Part shown: positions 1 through 12,339 of the stretch, piece by piece
How positions within the stretch are numbered: the first letter of the stretch is position 1
How the letters are laid out: each line of letters begins with the position of its first letter
From: Paracyclopina nana
Lineage: Eukaryota > Arthropoda > Copepoda > Cyclopoida > Cyclopettidae
Reading direction: 5' to 3'
DNA: 64,000 nt
Assembly (NCBI GenBank): GCA_019096065.1
Contig: JAGUCH010000003.1
Location: forward strand, 5,022,001-5,086,000
Position numbers and translations under genes: made by a program
The notes under the pieces: generated by a model
Databases searched by the model: none
Told to the model about the DNA's origin: nothing
What the model saw: only the letters and a program-made list of their open reading frames with translations

Positions 1-2802
1 GCAAGGATGAGATCCGAGCAAATTCTGCAAAGTGTAGGAGATCGGGTCATGGACGTTGAGGATAGATTGAAAAGAGTGGAAGACTCAGCTCGAGAGAATA
101 AAAATGCACTCGCGCAGCTCATCTCGCATACCAAAAATGTGGAAAGGGCCGTGACAATGAACCAACAAGATTTGCTTCAAAGGAAAGAGCAGCAAGCTGC
201 AAAGTAAGCTCATATAATGGAATATAACGGAATTGTAAGCAGATATTTTCGTTTAAACTAAGGATGCAAGAGATCAATCACAAGTTGGCTACTATGGTGT
301 CGAATAGAGAAAACTTGGAGAGAATGTGCTACACGATGAGAGATGAGATTGCTGACCTTGGTAACAAGGTGGATAATCAAACTTTGGAAATCAAAGATGC
401 TCAAGGGGCTCTCAGGATGCAAAATCAAATGTTTGAGTCTCAAGCAGCTAAAATGGTAAGTTGTATTGTGTTACTGCTACAGTTAGTTAAAAAAACATTC
501 GTTTTGAACAGCAACAAGGCAATTCTGACAAGGAGAGTGGAACCAAGATGTCCGAAACTCAACGAGCAGCTTTGGAATCAAGGTGAGCTTTAAATAGAAA
601 ACTTATGTCTAGGCCTGAATAATGAACGTATTTCTTCGAAGGATAATGCAACTCCAAACAAACATTATGGATTTGCAATCCAAGCTCAATCACGAGAGAA
701 AGGAGAGGGAGGTTGATATGCAATCGCTTACTACAAGGTGACAATTGCAATTTTAGCCAGAAAATAATGTCTCAAAAACTATCATTTACGCCAACAGGAT
801 TTCTGAGTGCAGTTCTGAAATCTCTGAAACCCGGAGAAAAAGAGATGCAGACCTGAAAGAATTAGCGAATACAACCAAAGAATTGGCAGAAATGAGCGAT
901 GCAGAAAAGCAAAGAATTGTGGTGCAAATATCTGCAGTGCAAACTGAGCTAAAGCGAACAATGGACGAAAGGTGCGTAACGCAGAAAGAGAGCCAACACT
1001 TTTTCTCGTCCTCTTTTGGATAACACGTTCATAGAATAAGCGTAACCAGATGAACTTTTTTCTTCCCAAAAGGGATCTAAAATTGAAGCAACTGACAGTA
1101 AATCGACTAGAAGAGCTACAGAATGAGCTGAAATTGGAATCAAAGCAAAGGGTTGAAAATGAAAAGGAAGCTCGGATTGCAATTGAAACTGTCGGCAATA
1201 AGACTAAGCTTTACACTGATGAGTGCACTGAAGTCATACGTCAAATGTCTGCTGTAAATTTGTCAAAGTTCTACCTTTGTTTCACATAAAGCACACACCA
1301 AATCCTACTTTAGGCTGAAATGGAAACTCTAAGGACCCGAGTGCAAGAGGTGAACGAATTTTGTAATGATTTGGAAATCCAGCTGGCAGAAATGCGAAAC
1401 GAGAATGAGGAAATGATGGCGAAGATGAACACTTCATCTGAGGGCAGGGATAAGCTTTTTGAAGCGAAATTGGAAGATTTGAGTGACAGGCTGAGACTTG
1501 GGATGGGGAAATTGCAGCAAGCTATAGGAGAAACGAGCGCCAAAAATGGGAGGGTTCCCGACATTGATGTAAGCTTCCGAATTACGTATCCAGAACCTTA
1601 TAAATGCAAGGCTCATAATTTTCAGACAACTAAGCTGCAATTGGAAGATGCCGAAGGGATCCGCGAAAAGATTCGAGTGGATTTGAACAAAATTGAGGAG
1701 CAATTAACAGAGCTGAGGAGCAAGCAGCAAAGTCAGCAAAATATCATTGAGCAACAGCTGAGATCAGTAAGTAAAGCCAATTATAAAAATCCTTACGTTT
1801 TAGAAGCTCCACAATGTTCTTCTCTACATTTGAAAAAATAACAACGAAAGTCACCTATTTAACACTCAATCAGCTGCCAGTGCCAGCTGTCTCACATTTT
1901 AAGAGGGGAGAACGAGCGTAAATATCTTGTGAGCACTCACGCAACCTTTGCTTGGGATTGTGCTCAGACTTTAGAGTATTAATCAAGATCAGCCCTTATA
2001 TTTACACTTACACATCTTTTTTAGCATCAGCAACAAGGCGAAGAGGCTTCAACTATTTTGGGAGACAAATTGCAGCAAAAAATGGACTCCATCTCTTTTT
2101 CTCAAGAAAGAATGAAGAGGCAATTAGATGACTTACAAGATAAAACCCAGGCAATTAGTCACATTACCTATAGTAGATTTATTTTATCAAACACGGATTT
2201 TTAGGGAGCTCCTACAGAGATTTTCGACATGCGTGAAAGGATGATGGTAATTTTTATTTTTGATTCCTGTCTTGCCTTGCAATAATAAAAAATCACAATC
2301 TTTTAGGACATTGAACGAGACTTTAAGAATTCTCACAAGGATAAAAAGGTGGTGAATGAACGGCTAGAAAATTTGGAAAATGACGTCAATCACATCATGG
2401 GCAGAGGTGAAACCAGTGATGTTTCTGGCATTCCCACTTTGAACAGGCTTTTGACGAACATAGACGAATGCAATGCTAATCACACCGGCTTATCCAAAAA
2501 ATTCGATGACTTTAAGTCAGAGGTGCAAGAAAGGTTGGACGAGGAGGCAAACAAGGTAATTGATGGCACATTGCATTCAATTGCTTAATTCACTCTGTTC
2601 AGCTCAATGTGGTTATTATAATAACGAATTTTTGTGCATAATTTAGCGTGAAAATGAAGTGGAAAAGCTACACAAAGATCAGATTCGATCTGAGAAAAGA
2701 ACCAAAGCCCTCAAAGAGAGAATGAAGAAAATGGCTGCTCCGAGTTTACCCTCTCATTCGCCTGATGAAGTATTTGAAGATGATGACGAAGAAAATGAAT
2801 AA
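1..2802 (+). CDS. Coiled-coil protein, 5'-partial, 12 exons visible
   Basis: This is the 3' part of a long coiled-coil gene that enters from the left edge. Frame-consistent exons are 1-203, 263-455, 512-582, 642-737, 798-971, 1073-1253, 1314-1568, 1626-1766, 2025 (or 2031)-2150, 2205-2246, 2307-2555 and 2647-2802. The introns are about 50-60 bases except one of about 258 bases (1767-2024). The intron at 2151-2204 appears to be GC-AG, because only a CAG/GC donor keeps the frame. The protein is almost entirely heptad-like, rich in Glu, Lys, Gln and Leu, with no membrane segment, and ends in an acidic tail (FEDDDEENE). I do not recognise the family; a cytoskeletal or ciliary coiled-coil role is a guess from composition. 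The first ATG in the window (7) need not be the true start, because the frame is open to base 1. Confidence 0.75.
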
Positions 2803-2961
2803 TGGTTTGGAAAGTAGCTAAAACAATTCTTTTCAATTTACTTTTTATCCCCTTTCAAGGCCAAAAGGCTGCTTCATTTCCGCACTAAAACAATTATGAA
2901 AAATATGAACTAAATGTCTCCTCAAAGGATTCATAATATGTTTTTATTACGGGTTGTCTAA

Positions 2962-3105
2962 AACCCGCACCGACCCGCACCGACCCGCACCGATCCGCAC
3001 CGATCCGCACCGATCCGCACTGACCCGCACCAAGCCGCACCGACCCGCACCGACCCGCACCGACCCGCACTGACCCGCACAAACCGGCACCATACCGCAC
3101 AAACC
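2962..3105 (+). repeat. Decamer array, left side (ACCGACCCGC-like)
   Basis: About 14 copies of a 10-base unit close to ACCGACCCGC, with single-base variants (GATCC, TGACC, AAGCC). The GC-rich array stands out from its AT-rich surroundings and is the left end of the foldback structure. Confidence 0.9.
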
Positions 3106-3129
3106 AACAGAAAACAAAAAAAGCTTTAA

Positions 3130-4960
3130 AAAGGTTGCTGCCAGCATGAACTTTTAAGCAAAACTTCAAAAGCAATTTCAAACTCAAGCCGCCAAGAAGT
3201 AACTTTTTCAAAGTGGTTACTGCAAAAGTTAGCTGGTAGCTTGACCTTTCATGAACAACTGGCCTTTTTGGCCTTTGCAAGAAAAGTTACTGCAGTGGCA
3301 GGCACAGAAAGAGCCATTTCTGCTCTCCTATGTAGCGAAGCAAAACTTCAAGTGCAATTTCAAACCCGCGCCAAGAAGTAACTTTTTTCAAAGTGGTTAC
3401 TGCAAAAGTTAGCTGGTAGCTTGACCTTTCATGAACAAATGGCATTCTTGGCTTTTGGAAGAAAAGTTACTTCGGTGGCAGGCACTGTTAGCGCCATTTC
3501 TGCTCACGTATGTAGCGAAGCAAACCTTAAAGGGCAATTTCACACCAGAGCCAAGAAGTAACTTTTTTAAAAGTGGTTAGTGACAAGGTTAGCTGGTAGA
3601 ATGAAATTTCTGGCATAAGTGGCCGTTTTCGCCTGTGCCAGTAAAGTTTCTGCAGAGTCTGACACAGAAAGAGCCATTTCTGCTCTCCTATGTAGCGAAG
3701 CAAAACTTCAAGTGCAATTTCAAACCCGCGCCAAGAAGTAACTTTTTCAAAGTGGTTACTGCAAAAGTTAGCTGGTAGCTTGACCTTTCATGAACAACTG
3801 GCCTTTTTGGCCTTTGCAAGAAAAGTTACTGCAGTGGCAGGCACAGAAAGAGCCATTTCTGCTCTCCTATGTAGCGAAGCAAAACTTCAAGTGCAATTTC
3901 AAACCCGCGCCAAGAAGTAACTTTTTCAAAGTGGTTACTGCAAAAGTTAGCTGGTAGCTTGACCTTTCATGAACAACTGGCCTTTTTGGCCTTTGCAAGA
4001 AAAGTTACTGCAGTGGCAGGCACAGAAAGAGCCATTTCTGCTCTCCTATGTAGCGAAGCAAAACTTCAAGTGCAATTTCAAACCCGCGCCAAGAAGTAAC
4101 TTTTTCAAAGTGGTTACTGCAAAGTTAGCTGGTAGCTTGACCTTTCATGAACAACTGGCCTTTTGGCTTTTGCAAGCAAAGATACTGCAGAGTCTGGCAC
4201 AGAAATAGCCATCACTGCTCTCCTATGTAGCGAAGCAAAACTTCAAGTGCAATTTCAAACCCGCGCCAAGAAGTAACTTTTTTCAAAGTGGTTACTGCAA
4301 AAGTTAGCTGGTAGCTTGACCTTTCATGAACAACTGGCCTTTTTGGCCTTTGCAAGAAAAGTTACTGCAGTGGCAGGCACAGAAAGAGCCATTTCTGCTC
4401 TCCTATGTAGCGAAGCAAAACTTCAAGTGCAATTTCAAACCCGCGCCAAGAAGTAACTTTTTTCAAAGTGGTTACTGCAAAGATAGCTGGTAGCATGACC
4501 TTTCTGGCACAACTGGCCTTTTTGGCCTTTGCAAGAAAAGTTACTGCAGTGGCAGGCACAGAAAGAGCCATTTCTGCTCTCCTATGTAGCGAAGCAAAAC
4601 TTCAAGTGCAATTTCAAACCCACGCCAAGAAGTAACTTTTTCAAAGTGGTTACTGCAAACGATAGCTGGTCGCATGACCTTTCATGAACAGCTGGCCATT
4701 TTTGCCTATGCAAGAAACGTTACTGAAGTGTCAGGCACAGAAAGAGCCATTTCTGCTCTCCTATGCAGCGAAGCAAAACTTCAAGTGCAATTTCAAACCC
4801 ACGCCAAGAAGTAACTTTTTTCAAAGTGGTTACTGCAAAAGTTAGCTGGTAGCTTGACCTTTCATGAACAACTGGCCTTTTTGGCCTTTACAAGAAAAGT
4901 TACTGCAGTGGCTGGCCAAGAAAGAGCCATTTCTGCTCTCCTATGTAGCAAAGCAAAACT
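3130..4960 (+). repeat. 179-base satellite, plus-oriented block (about 10 copies)
   Basis: The phrase CAAAACTTCA recurs (with variants) at 3341, 3521, 3701, 3880 and 4059, giving a period of 179-180 bases. Each unit holds GGCC-TTTTT-GGCC, itself a small inverted repeat, and two copies of GTTACTGCA. Units are about 90-98 percent alike; 3430-3660 is the most diverged. Open frames crossing the units follow the repeat period and are not genes. Confidence 0.95.
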
Positions 4961-5726
4961 TCAAGTCCAATCAGCAGTTGGGCCTAGAGATGCCTCAAAG
5001 TAATTTTTTGACTCTAATAGTTCCCAACTGCCTCAGCAAAAGTTAGGCCCCAAGAAAAATCCCTGAGAGGTCGGGAAAAATTTGAGAACTGAGCTACTAT
5101 TTTTCATCTGAGCGTAGGATTGAACCCTTTTTTAGTAAAATATGTCTTATTACCTACCGGTAAACCGTAACCGCAAATCCTGGGTGTGCCTTCAATTTCC
5201 AAATGCTTCTCAGCTTTTTCTCATACCAGGGTTTATTTTTCCCTTGAAAATAAAGAGTCTCCCGACTCACTATTAAGCTAAAAACGATGCCACTCGATTT
5301 ACTTAAAAACTAAGCCGCAAATCAGGAACCTGGGACTGTGTTGCTTGGGCGCCTCCACCTGCCTTCCCGGTGGAAGTCACATGTATAAGATGAGCAGTAA
5401 ATACATGGCTATACTCTAGTAAACATCTCTATGCATTATCTCGTTCTCGTATGAGCTTTGCTTGTCGGGCTAACAGGGTGTTCAAACTCCCACACTTGCA
5501 TAGTACAGCATCAAGTTTTTAGAACGGGATACTCTTGGAATTTCAAGCCCACAAGGATTTGCGATTACTGGTAGAGAATAAGACAGATTTTACTAAAAAA
5601 GAGTTCAATCCGTGAGTTTTTTGGCTATTGCCAATTTCAAGTTTTTTGATAAAGGACTGGTTCTGGACCCTTTTGGACACTTTTGGACCTAACACATGAG
5701 GTCCAAACAACAGTTGGGCCTAGAAA
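4961..5726. other. Unique core of the foldback structure with an inner inverted repeat
   Basis: This is the only non-satellite DNA between the two blocks. It has its own inverted repeat: 5119-5182 pairs with 5548-5610, sharing a stretch around TTTTAGTAAAAT and ATTTGCGGTTA with several mismatches. A short direct repeat, CAGTTGGGCCTAGA, lies at about 4975 and 5711, near the satellite junctions. No convincing protein frame is present. It could be the remnant of the original element's interior. Confidence 0.6.
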
Positions 5727-8700
5727 AGGTCATGCTTCGCTACATAGGAGAGCAGAAATGGCTCTTTCTTGGCCAGCCACTGCAGTAACTTTTCTTGCAG
5801 ACGCCAAAAAGGCCAGTTGTGCCAGAAAGGTCATGCTACCAGCTATCTTTTGCAGTAACCACTTAGAAAAAAGTTACTTCTTGGCGCGGGTTTGAAATTG
5901 CACTTGAAGTTTTGCTTCGCTACATAGGAGAGCAGAAATGGCTCTTTCTGTGCCTGCCACTGCAGTAACTTTTCTTGTAAAGGCCAAAAAGGCCAAATGT
6001 GCCAGAAAGGTCATGCTACCAGCTAACTTTTGCAGTAACCACTTTGAAAAGTTACTTCTTGGCGTGGGTTTGAAATTGCACTTGAAGTTTTGCTTCGCTT
6101 CATAGGAGAGCAGAAATGGCTCTTTCTGTGCCTGCCACTGCAGTAACTTTTCTTGCAAAGGCCAAAAAGGCCAGTTGTGCCAGAAAGGTCATGCTACCAG
6201 CTATCTTTGCAGTAACCACTTTGAAAAAAGTTACTTCTTGGCGCGGGTTTGAAATTGCACTTGAAGTTTTGCTTCGCTACATAGGAGAGCAGAAATGGCT
6301 CTTTCTGTGCCTGCCACTGCAGTAACTTTTCTTGCAAAGGCCAAAAGGCCAGTTGTGCCAGAAAGGTCATGCCACCAGCTATCTTTTGCAGTAACCACTT
6401 TGAAAAAGTTACTCCTTGGCGCGGGTTTGAAATTGCACTTGAAGTTTTGCTTCGCTACATAGGAGAGCAGAAATGGCTCTTTCTGTGCCAGCCACTGCAG
6501 TAACTTTTCTTGCAAAGGCCAAAAAGGCCAGTTGTGCCAGACAGGTCATGCTACCAGCTATCTTTGCAGTAACCACTTTGAAAAAGTTACTTCTTGGCGC
6601 GGGTTTGAAATTGCACTTGAAGTTTTGCTTCGCAACATAGGAGAGCAGAAATGGCTCTTTCTGTGCCTGCCACTGCAGTAACTTTTCTTGCAAAGGCCAA
6701 AAGGCCAGTTGTGCCAGAAAGGTCATGCCACCAGCTATCTTTTTGCAGTAACCACTTTGAAAAAGTTACTCCTTGGCGCGGGTTTGAAATTGCACTTGAA
6801 GTTTTGCTTCGCTACATAGGAGAGCAGAAATGGCTCTTTCTGTGCCTGCCACTGCAGTAACTTTTCTTGCAAAGGCCAAAAAGGGCAGTTGTGCCAGAAA
6901 GGTCATGCCACCAGCTAACTTTTGCAGTAACCACTTTGAAAAAAGTTACTCCTTGGCGCGGGTTTGAAATTGCACTTGAAGTTTTGCTTCGCTACATAGG
7001 AGAGCAGAAATGGCTCTTTCTGTGCCAGCCACTGCAGTAACTTTTCTTGCAAAGGCCAAAAAGGCCACTTGTGCCAGAAAGTTCATGCTACCAGCTAACT
7101 TTGCAGTAACCACTTTGAAAAAAGTTACTTCTTGGCGCGGGTTTGAAATTGCACTTGAAGTTTTGCTTCGCTACATAGGAGAGCAGAAATGGCTCTTTCT
7201 GTGCCTGCCACTGCAGTAACTTTTCTTGCAAAGGCCAAAGGCCAGTTGTGCCAGACAGGTCATGCTACCAGCTATCTTTTGCAGTAACCACTTTGAAAAG
7301 TTACTTCTTGGCGCGGGTTTGAAATTGCGCTTGAACTTTAGCTTCGCTACATAGGAGAGCAGAAATGGCTCTTTTCTTGGCCAGCCACTGCAGTAGCTTT
7401 TCTTGCAAAGGCCAAAAAGGCCACTTGTGCCAGAAAGGTCATGCCACCAGCTATCTTTTGCAGTAACCACTTTGAAAAAGTTACTCCTTGGCGCGGGTTT
7501 GAAATTGCACTTGAAGTTTTGCTCTACATAGGAGAGCAGAAATGGCTCTTTCTGTGCCAGCCACTGCAGTAACTTTTCTTGCAAAGGCCAAAAAGGCCAC
7601 TTGTGCCAGAAAGTTCATGCTACCAGCTATCTTTTGCAGTAACCACTTTGAAAAAAGTTACTTCTTGGTGCGGGTTTGAAATTGCACTTGAAGTTTTGCT
7701 TCGCTACATAGGAGAGCAGAAATGGCTCTTTCTGTGCCTGCCACTGCAGTAACTTTTCTTGCAAAGGCCAAAAAGGCCACTTGTGCCAGAAAGGTCATAC
7801 TACCAGCTATCTTTTGCAGTAACCACTTTGAAAAAAGTTACTTCTCACGCGGGTTTGTAATTGCACTTGAAGTTTTGCTTCGCTACATAGGAGAGCAGAA
7901 ATGGCTCTTTCTGTGCCTGCCACTGCAGTAACTTTTCTTGCAAAGGCCAAAAAGGCCAGTTGTGCCAGATAGGTCTTGCTACCAGCTATCTTTTGCAGTA
8001 ACCACTTTGAAAAAGTTACTTCTTGGCGCGGGTTTGAAATTGCACTTGAAGTTTTGCTTCGCTACATAGGAGAGCAGAAATGGCTCTTTCTGTGCCAGCC
8101 ACTGCAGTAACTTTTCTTGCAAAGGCCAAAAAGGCCAGTTGTGCCAGAAAGGTCATGCCACCAGCTATCTTTTGCAGTAACCACTTTGAAAAAGTTACTC
8201 CTTGGCGCGGGTTTGAAATTGCACTTGAAGTTTTGCTTCGCTACATAGGAGAGCAGAAATGGCTCTTTCTGTGCCTGCCACTGCAGTAACTTTTCTTGCA
8301 AAGGCCAAAAAGGCCAGTTGTGCCAGAAAGGTCATGCCACCAGCTATCTTTTGCAGTAACCACTTTGAAAAAAGTTACTCCTTGGCGCGGGTTTGAAATT
8401 GCACTTGAAGTTTTGCTTCGCTACATAGGAGAGCAGAAATGGCTCTTTCTGTGCCAGCCACTGCAGTAACTTTTCTTGCAAAGGCCAAAAAGGCTAGTTG
8501 TGCCAGAAAGGTCATGCCACCAGCTATCTTTTTGCAGTAACCACTTTGAAAAAGTTACTTCTTGGCGCGGGTTTGAAATTGCACTTGAAGTTTTGCTTCG
8601 CTACATAGGAGAGCAGAAATGGCTCTTTCTGTGCCAGCCACTGCAGTAACTTTCTTGCAAAGGCCAAAAAGGCCACTTGTGCCAGAAAGTTCATGCTACC

Positions 8701-9735
8701 AGCTAACTTTTGCAGTAACCACTTTGAAAAAAGTTACTTCTTGGCGCGGGTTTGAAATTGCACTTGAAGTTTTTTCGCTACATAAGAGAACAGAAATGGC
8801 TCTTTCTTTGCAAGACACTGCAGTAGCTTTACATGAAAAAACCAAAAAGGTCAGTTGTGCCATAAAGGTTATGCTACCAGCTATCTTTTGCAGTAACCAC
8901 TTTGAAAAAAGTTACTTCTTGGCGCGGGTTTGAAATTGCACTTGAAGTTTTGCTTCGCTACATAGGAGAGCAGAAATGGCTCTTTCTGTGCCTGCCACTG
9001 CAGTAACTTTTCTTGCAAAGGCCAAAAGGCCACTTGTGCCAGAAAGTTCATGCTACCAGCTATCTTTTGCAGTAACCTCTTTGAAAAAGTTACTTCTTGG
9101 CGCGGGTTTGAAATTGCACTTGAAGTTTTGCTTTGCTACATAGGAGAGCAGAAATGGCTCTTTCTGTGCCAGACTCTGCAGTAACTTTACTGGCAAAGGC
9201 CAAAAAGGCCACTTGTGCCAGAAAGGTCAAGCTACCAGCTATCTTTTGCAGTAACCACTTTGAAAAAGTTACTTCTTGGCGCGGGTTTGAAATTGCACTT
9301 GAAGTTTTGCTTCGCTACATAGGAGAGCAGAAATGGCTCTTTCTGTGCCAGACTCTGCAGTAACTTTACTGGCAAAGGCCAAAAGGCCAGTTGTTCATGA
9401 AAGGTCAAGCTACCAGCTAACTTTTGCAGTAACCACTTTGAAAAAGTTACTTCTTGGCGGGTTTGAAATTCCACTTGAAGTATTGCATCGCTACATAGGA
9501 AAGCAGAAATAGGTCTTTCAGTACCAGCCACTGCAGTAACTTTTCCGGAAAAGGGACAATAGGCCACTTGTGCCAGAAAGGTGATGCTACCAGCTATCTT
9601 TTGCAGTAACCACTTTGAAAAAAGTTACTTCTTGGCGCGGGTTAGAAATTGCACTTGAAGTTTTGCTTCGCTACATGGGAGAGCAGAAATGGCTCTTTCT
9701 TGGCCAGCCATTGCAGTAACCACTTTGAATTTTGA
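5727..9735 (-). repeat. 179-base satellite, minus-oriented block (about 22 copies)
   Basis: The same 179-base unit as in the left block, reverse-complemented, repeated about 22 times. GGCCAAAAAGGCC and TTTGCAGTAACCACTTTGAAAAA mark nearly every unit. Units near 9480-9735 and 8770-8880 are the most diverged. The two blocks could pair along roughly 1.8 kb, with further copies unpaired. Confidence 0.95.
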
Positions 9736-9916
9736 AGTTTAAAGTTCATGCTAGCTAGCACCTGACAATTCCACTTTAAGCTATGCATTATTAAATAGTT
9801 TTGATAAAACCGCTCTTTTCATATCCATTTTTGCCAAAAAGCTCTAGCTTGCTACTAATAGAAGTGCTTTATCAGCTTTTAGTTAGTTTTTTTTTTGTTT
9901 TTTTTTTGTTTGTGTG

Positions 9917-10026
9917 GTATGGCGCGGGTTGGTGCGGGTTGGTGCGGGTCGGTGCGGGTCGGTGCGGCTTGGTGCGGGTTGGTGCGGGTCGGTGCGGGTC
10001 GGTGCGGGTTGGTGCGGGTCGGCGCA
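9917..10026 (-). repeat. Decamer array, right side (GGTGCGGGTC-like)
   Basis: About 11 copies of a 10-base unit GGTGCGGGT(C/T), the reverse complement of the array at 2962-3105. It closes the foldback structure on the right and is followed by the mirrored terminal motif TTTTAGAC. Confidence 0.9.
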
Positions 10027-10051
10027 GCTTTTAGACGCGGCCTTTTTATTA

Positions 10052-11059
10052 TGTTTCTTTCTGCAATGTGGAGCTGTTATGTCTTGCTCAGAGTCAAATA
10101 AACTATATAAACCTAATGAATTTAAGGGTAGGGTAGTCTTCTGAATTGGAAGCATTCTAAACATTCGATTAATTCAACTTTACCTAGAGCACTGAGATTT
10201 GTTGAGAGTATCTCGTTCTTAACAACAGCTGAACTTTTTTGTGACAAAATTTAATAAGGTACAGCTCAAACTACAGCTCCGAACGGAACGAAAATTTGAG
10301 GTGTTCATGGTTTCTCGATACAATTACCAAATTGCGAATAAAAAATTGAGCAACATAACATAAAAAACGGTGGAACAAAAATGGGCAGTTGTCGTGCTAC
10401 CGTAGGCCGGCCGGCCACCTTTAGGCTGTTTTTGTGAACTGAGTTTTGAGAACGTTTTACTCATCAAAATACAGGGCTCTAACTTTACCAATTGAAGATG
10501 AATGAGAAAATGAAATGGAAGATAGCAATGAAGCACCAAGAGACCTTTAAAATACTAGCAGTTCAGAGCGTGACGAGGCTAGTACTTTTATTAATCATAA
10601 TATTACAGGTAATTTCTTTTATATGATGGAAAGTAATTTTTAAATGTTTATGAAGTTACCAGAAGAAGCGATTTTGACTTAGCATCTGACTTTGGCTGAG
10701 AGACCCTCATTAGTCCTAGTGTAGCTAAAAAGAGTTATAGATCATAATAGATCCATAAAAAATTAAATCTTGAAATTGGCACTTTTGCAATAATTCCAGT
10801 CTTTACTAAACGCCAGGACTCAGGCTCAAATAGCATAGTGAAACTTATTTTGTTAATGGACTTGACTTAGCCTCAGCCCCAAGTTTTTGAGAAGAGGGAT
10901 GAAGTCATGGGGAAATATGGGCCAAAATCACCTAACCAATAAAATAAACAGTGAACTGTAAGGTTTGACATCAAAATCCTCAAAGCAAAAAATACTTTGA
11001 TATCAGATACGCATGCACTAAAGAACACTGAGCCCGGCCGTAAGCCGCCAAGCGAAGGA
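10052..11059. other. Intergenic, no gene seen
   Basis: AT-rich DNA between the foldback structure and the first lectin gene. A short GC palindrome, GGCCGGCCGGCC, lies near 10406. No conserved frame was found. The last few hundred bases presumably hold the lectin promoter. Confidence 0.6.
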
Positions 11060-12339
11060 ATGATTTTTCCAAATTTGCTTTTGCTTATTTCTGGGGCATT
11101 GGCTTGCCCAAGGATTCGCCATGAATCCAGAAAAACAAATATTGACGAGCCAAATTATTTCACTCCAGACATGTCTTCAAATGGAATTAATGAAAGCCCA
11201 ACTACAGGTGAGTAACTTTACTCACTTTACTCACGCATTAAAAATGTAATTTAACAAACAAAGCACAATAGGCCACAACAAGCCTAAAACCTACTGATAA
11301 AATATTAGGAAATTTCCCCTCCCAACTAAGGAAAAGAGTAGAACCAGTGCTATATATACAGACAGAGTATGGCAGATACTGAGACAAGCTCAACTATGCA
11401 GGAGGGGAGTGTCACAAAAAGGCTACTCTGCCGTAAGGTGGTTTGGCTGGGTGAAAAAGAGCAATCAGATGGGCAGTTCAGAGGGATTTCAAATATACCA
11501 TTGGCCTCTTTTTGACCTGAACATCTCTTATGACTACTGTCATAATATCATCTCATAGGTCTCAAGACATTAGCCCCTAGCCGTTACCCCTGATATGTTT
11601 GCCCCACATTGCCTGTGATATAGCCCTAGCAACTAACATTAACACTAATGTGACATATAACTGCTAGCCCCATGCAACAGAATGCTACATGAAGAAATAT
11701 GATATAAATCCTTGTATTTTGCTGAGAATTGGCGTGCGCCTTGTATTAAGCATAAAAGTATTGTTTCGTTATCCTCCTCTTGATCGAATGGAAATATAAC
11801 GGAAATTATATGGTTGGACCTTAAGTACAGCTCAGCCCTCTCAGCTAATATTAATTTAACGACTGCCCTTTTCTTTTTCATGGCAGGTTTCAGCATTGCT
11901 CAAGAAAAGAACATAACCTATTCAGTTTCCAGTGGTGCCATGTCTTGGTATGCGGCTGATAACGTAAGTTTTCTATGCATTGGAATTAAACCAAAAAATT
12001 GATTTGCATTATTTTGTGTCTCAGTACTGTACTGTAAATGGGGGTACCTTGGCTCTTATTAAGGACTCAGCAACACAAGCAAGAATAGAGAAATATTTGT
12101 CATCTGCTGAAACTGGAAAGCTGTTTTGGATTGGGCTGAGTGATCAGGCTTCTGAAGGATCTTATGTTTGGCGAGATGGCACTACTGCTACCTTCCTCAA
12201 TTGGCACTCTGGCGAGCCCAATGATGTAGATGGAAGTACAGACTGCATTCATATTGAAGGTGCTTCCAAGGGCCGTCAGTGGGATGATATTGGTTGCTAT
12301 GCACCCAATATTTATGCTTTGTGCCAAACAGTTGCTTAA
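11060..12339 (+). CDS. Secreted C-type lectin, EPN type
   Basis: A secreted single-domain lectin predicted to bind mannose-type sugars with calcium, a common immune or mucosal role in invertebrates. Exons are 11060-11207, 11887-11963 and 12025-12339 (180 codons including stop). The start was chosen because MIFPNLLLLISGALAC is a clear signal peptide; an upstream in-frame ATG at 10997 would bury it. A Thr/Ser/Pro-containing linker follows. The last exon carries the domain core: FWIGLSD, NWHSGEPND (EPN, mannose specificity), QWDDIGC in place of the usual WND, and the closing LCQ. The phases match the lectin genes at 57595-60326, so they form one family. The first intron (about 680 bases) is long for this window. 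Confidence 0.88.

Larger units (their letters stand above)
2950..10042. mobile_element. Foldback-like element built of nested inverted satellite arrays
   Basis: The whole 7.1 kb stretch reads as one inverted structure: a decamer array, a plus-oriented block of a 179-base repeat, a unique core, a minus-oriented block of the same repeat, then the decamer array in reverse complement. The outermost matching motif is GTCTAAAA at 2956-2963, mirrored as TTTTAGAC at 10029-10036. The nine bases TTTTTATTA occur at 2941-2949 and again at 10043-10051, a possible target duplication, although T-rich. Long terminal inverted repeats made of internal tandem repeats are the hallmark of Foldback/Galileo-type DNA elements, and 9-base duplications are known for FB and MULE elements. 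No transposase frame is visible, so it would be non-autonomous. It lies between two genes and breaks neither. Confidence 0.6.

Noticed and set aside
2962-3105. Possible CRISPR-like or telomere-like array
   Set aside because: Units are contiguous 10-mers without spacers, and the unit does not match known animal telomere repeats (TTAGG, TTAGGG).
3969-9567. Many open frames of 60-137 codons on both strands in the satellite blocks
   Set aside because: They repeat with the 179-base period, share the same near-identical peptide and arise only because the repeat unit is open in some frames; no start, signal or splice logic supports coding.
9801-10144. Open frames rich in Gly, Ala, Val and Arg over the right decamer array
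   Set aside because: They are translations of the GC-rich decamer in several frames and both strands, with no conserved neighbour.
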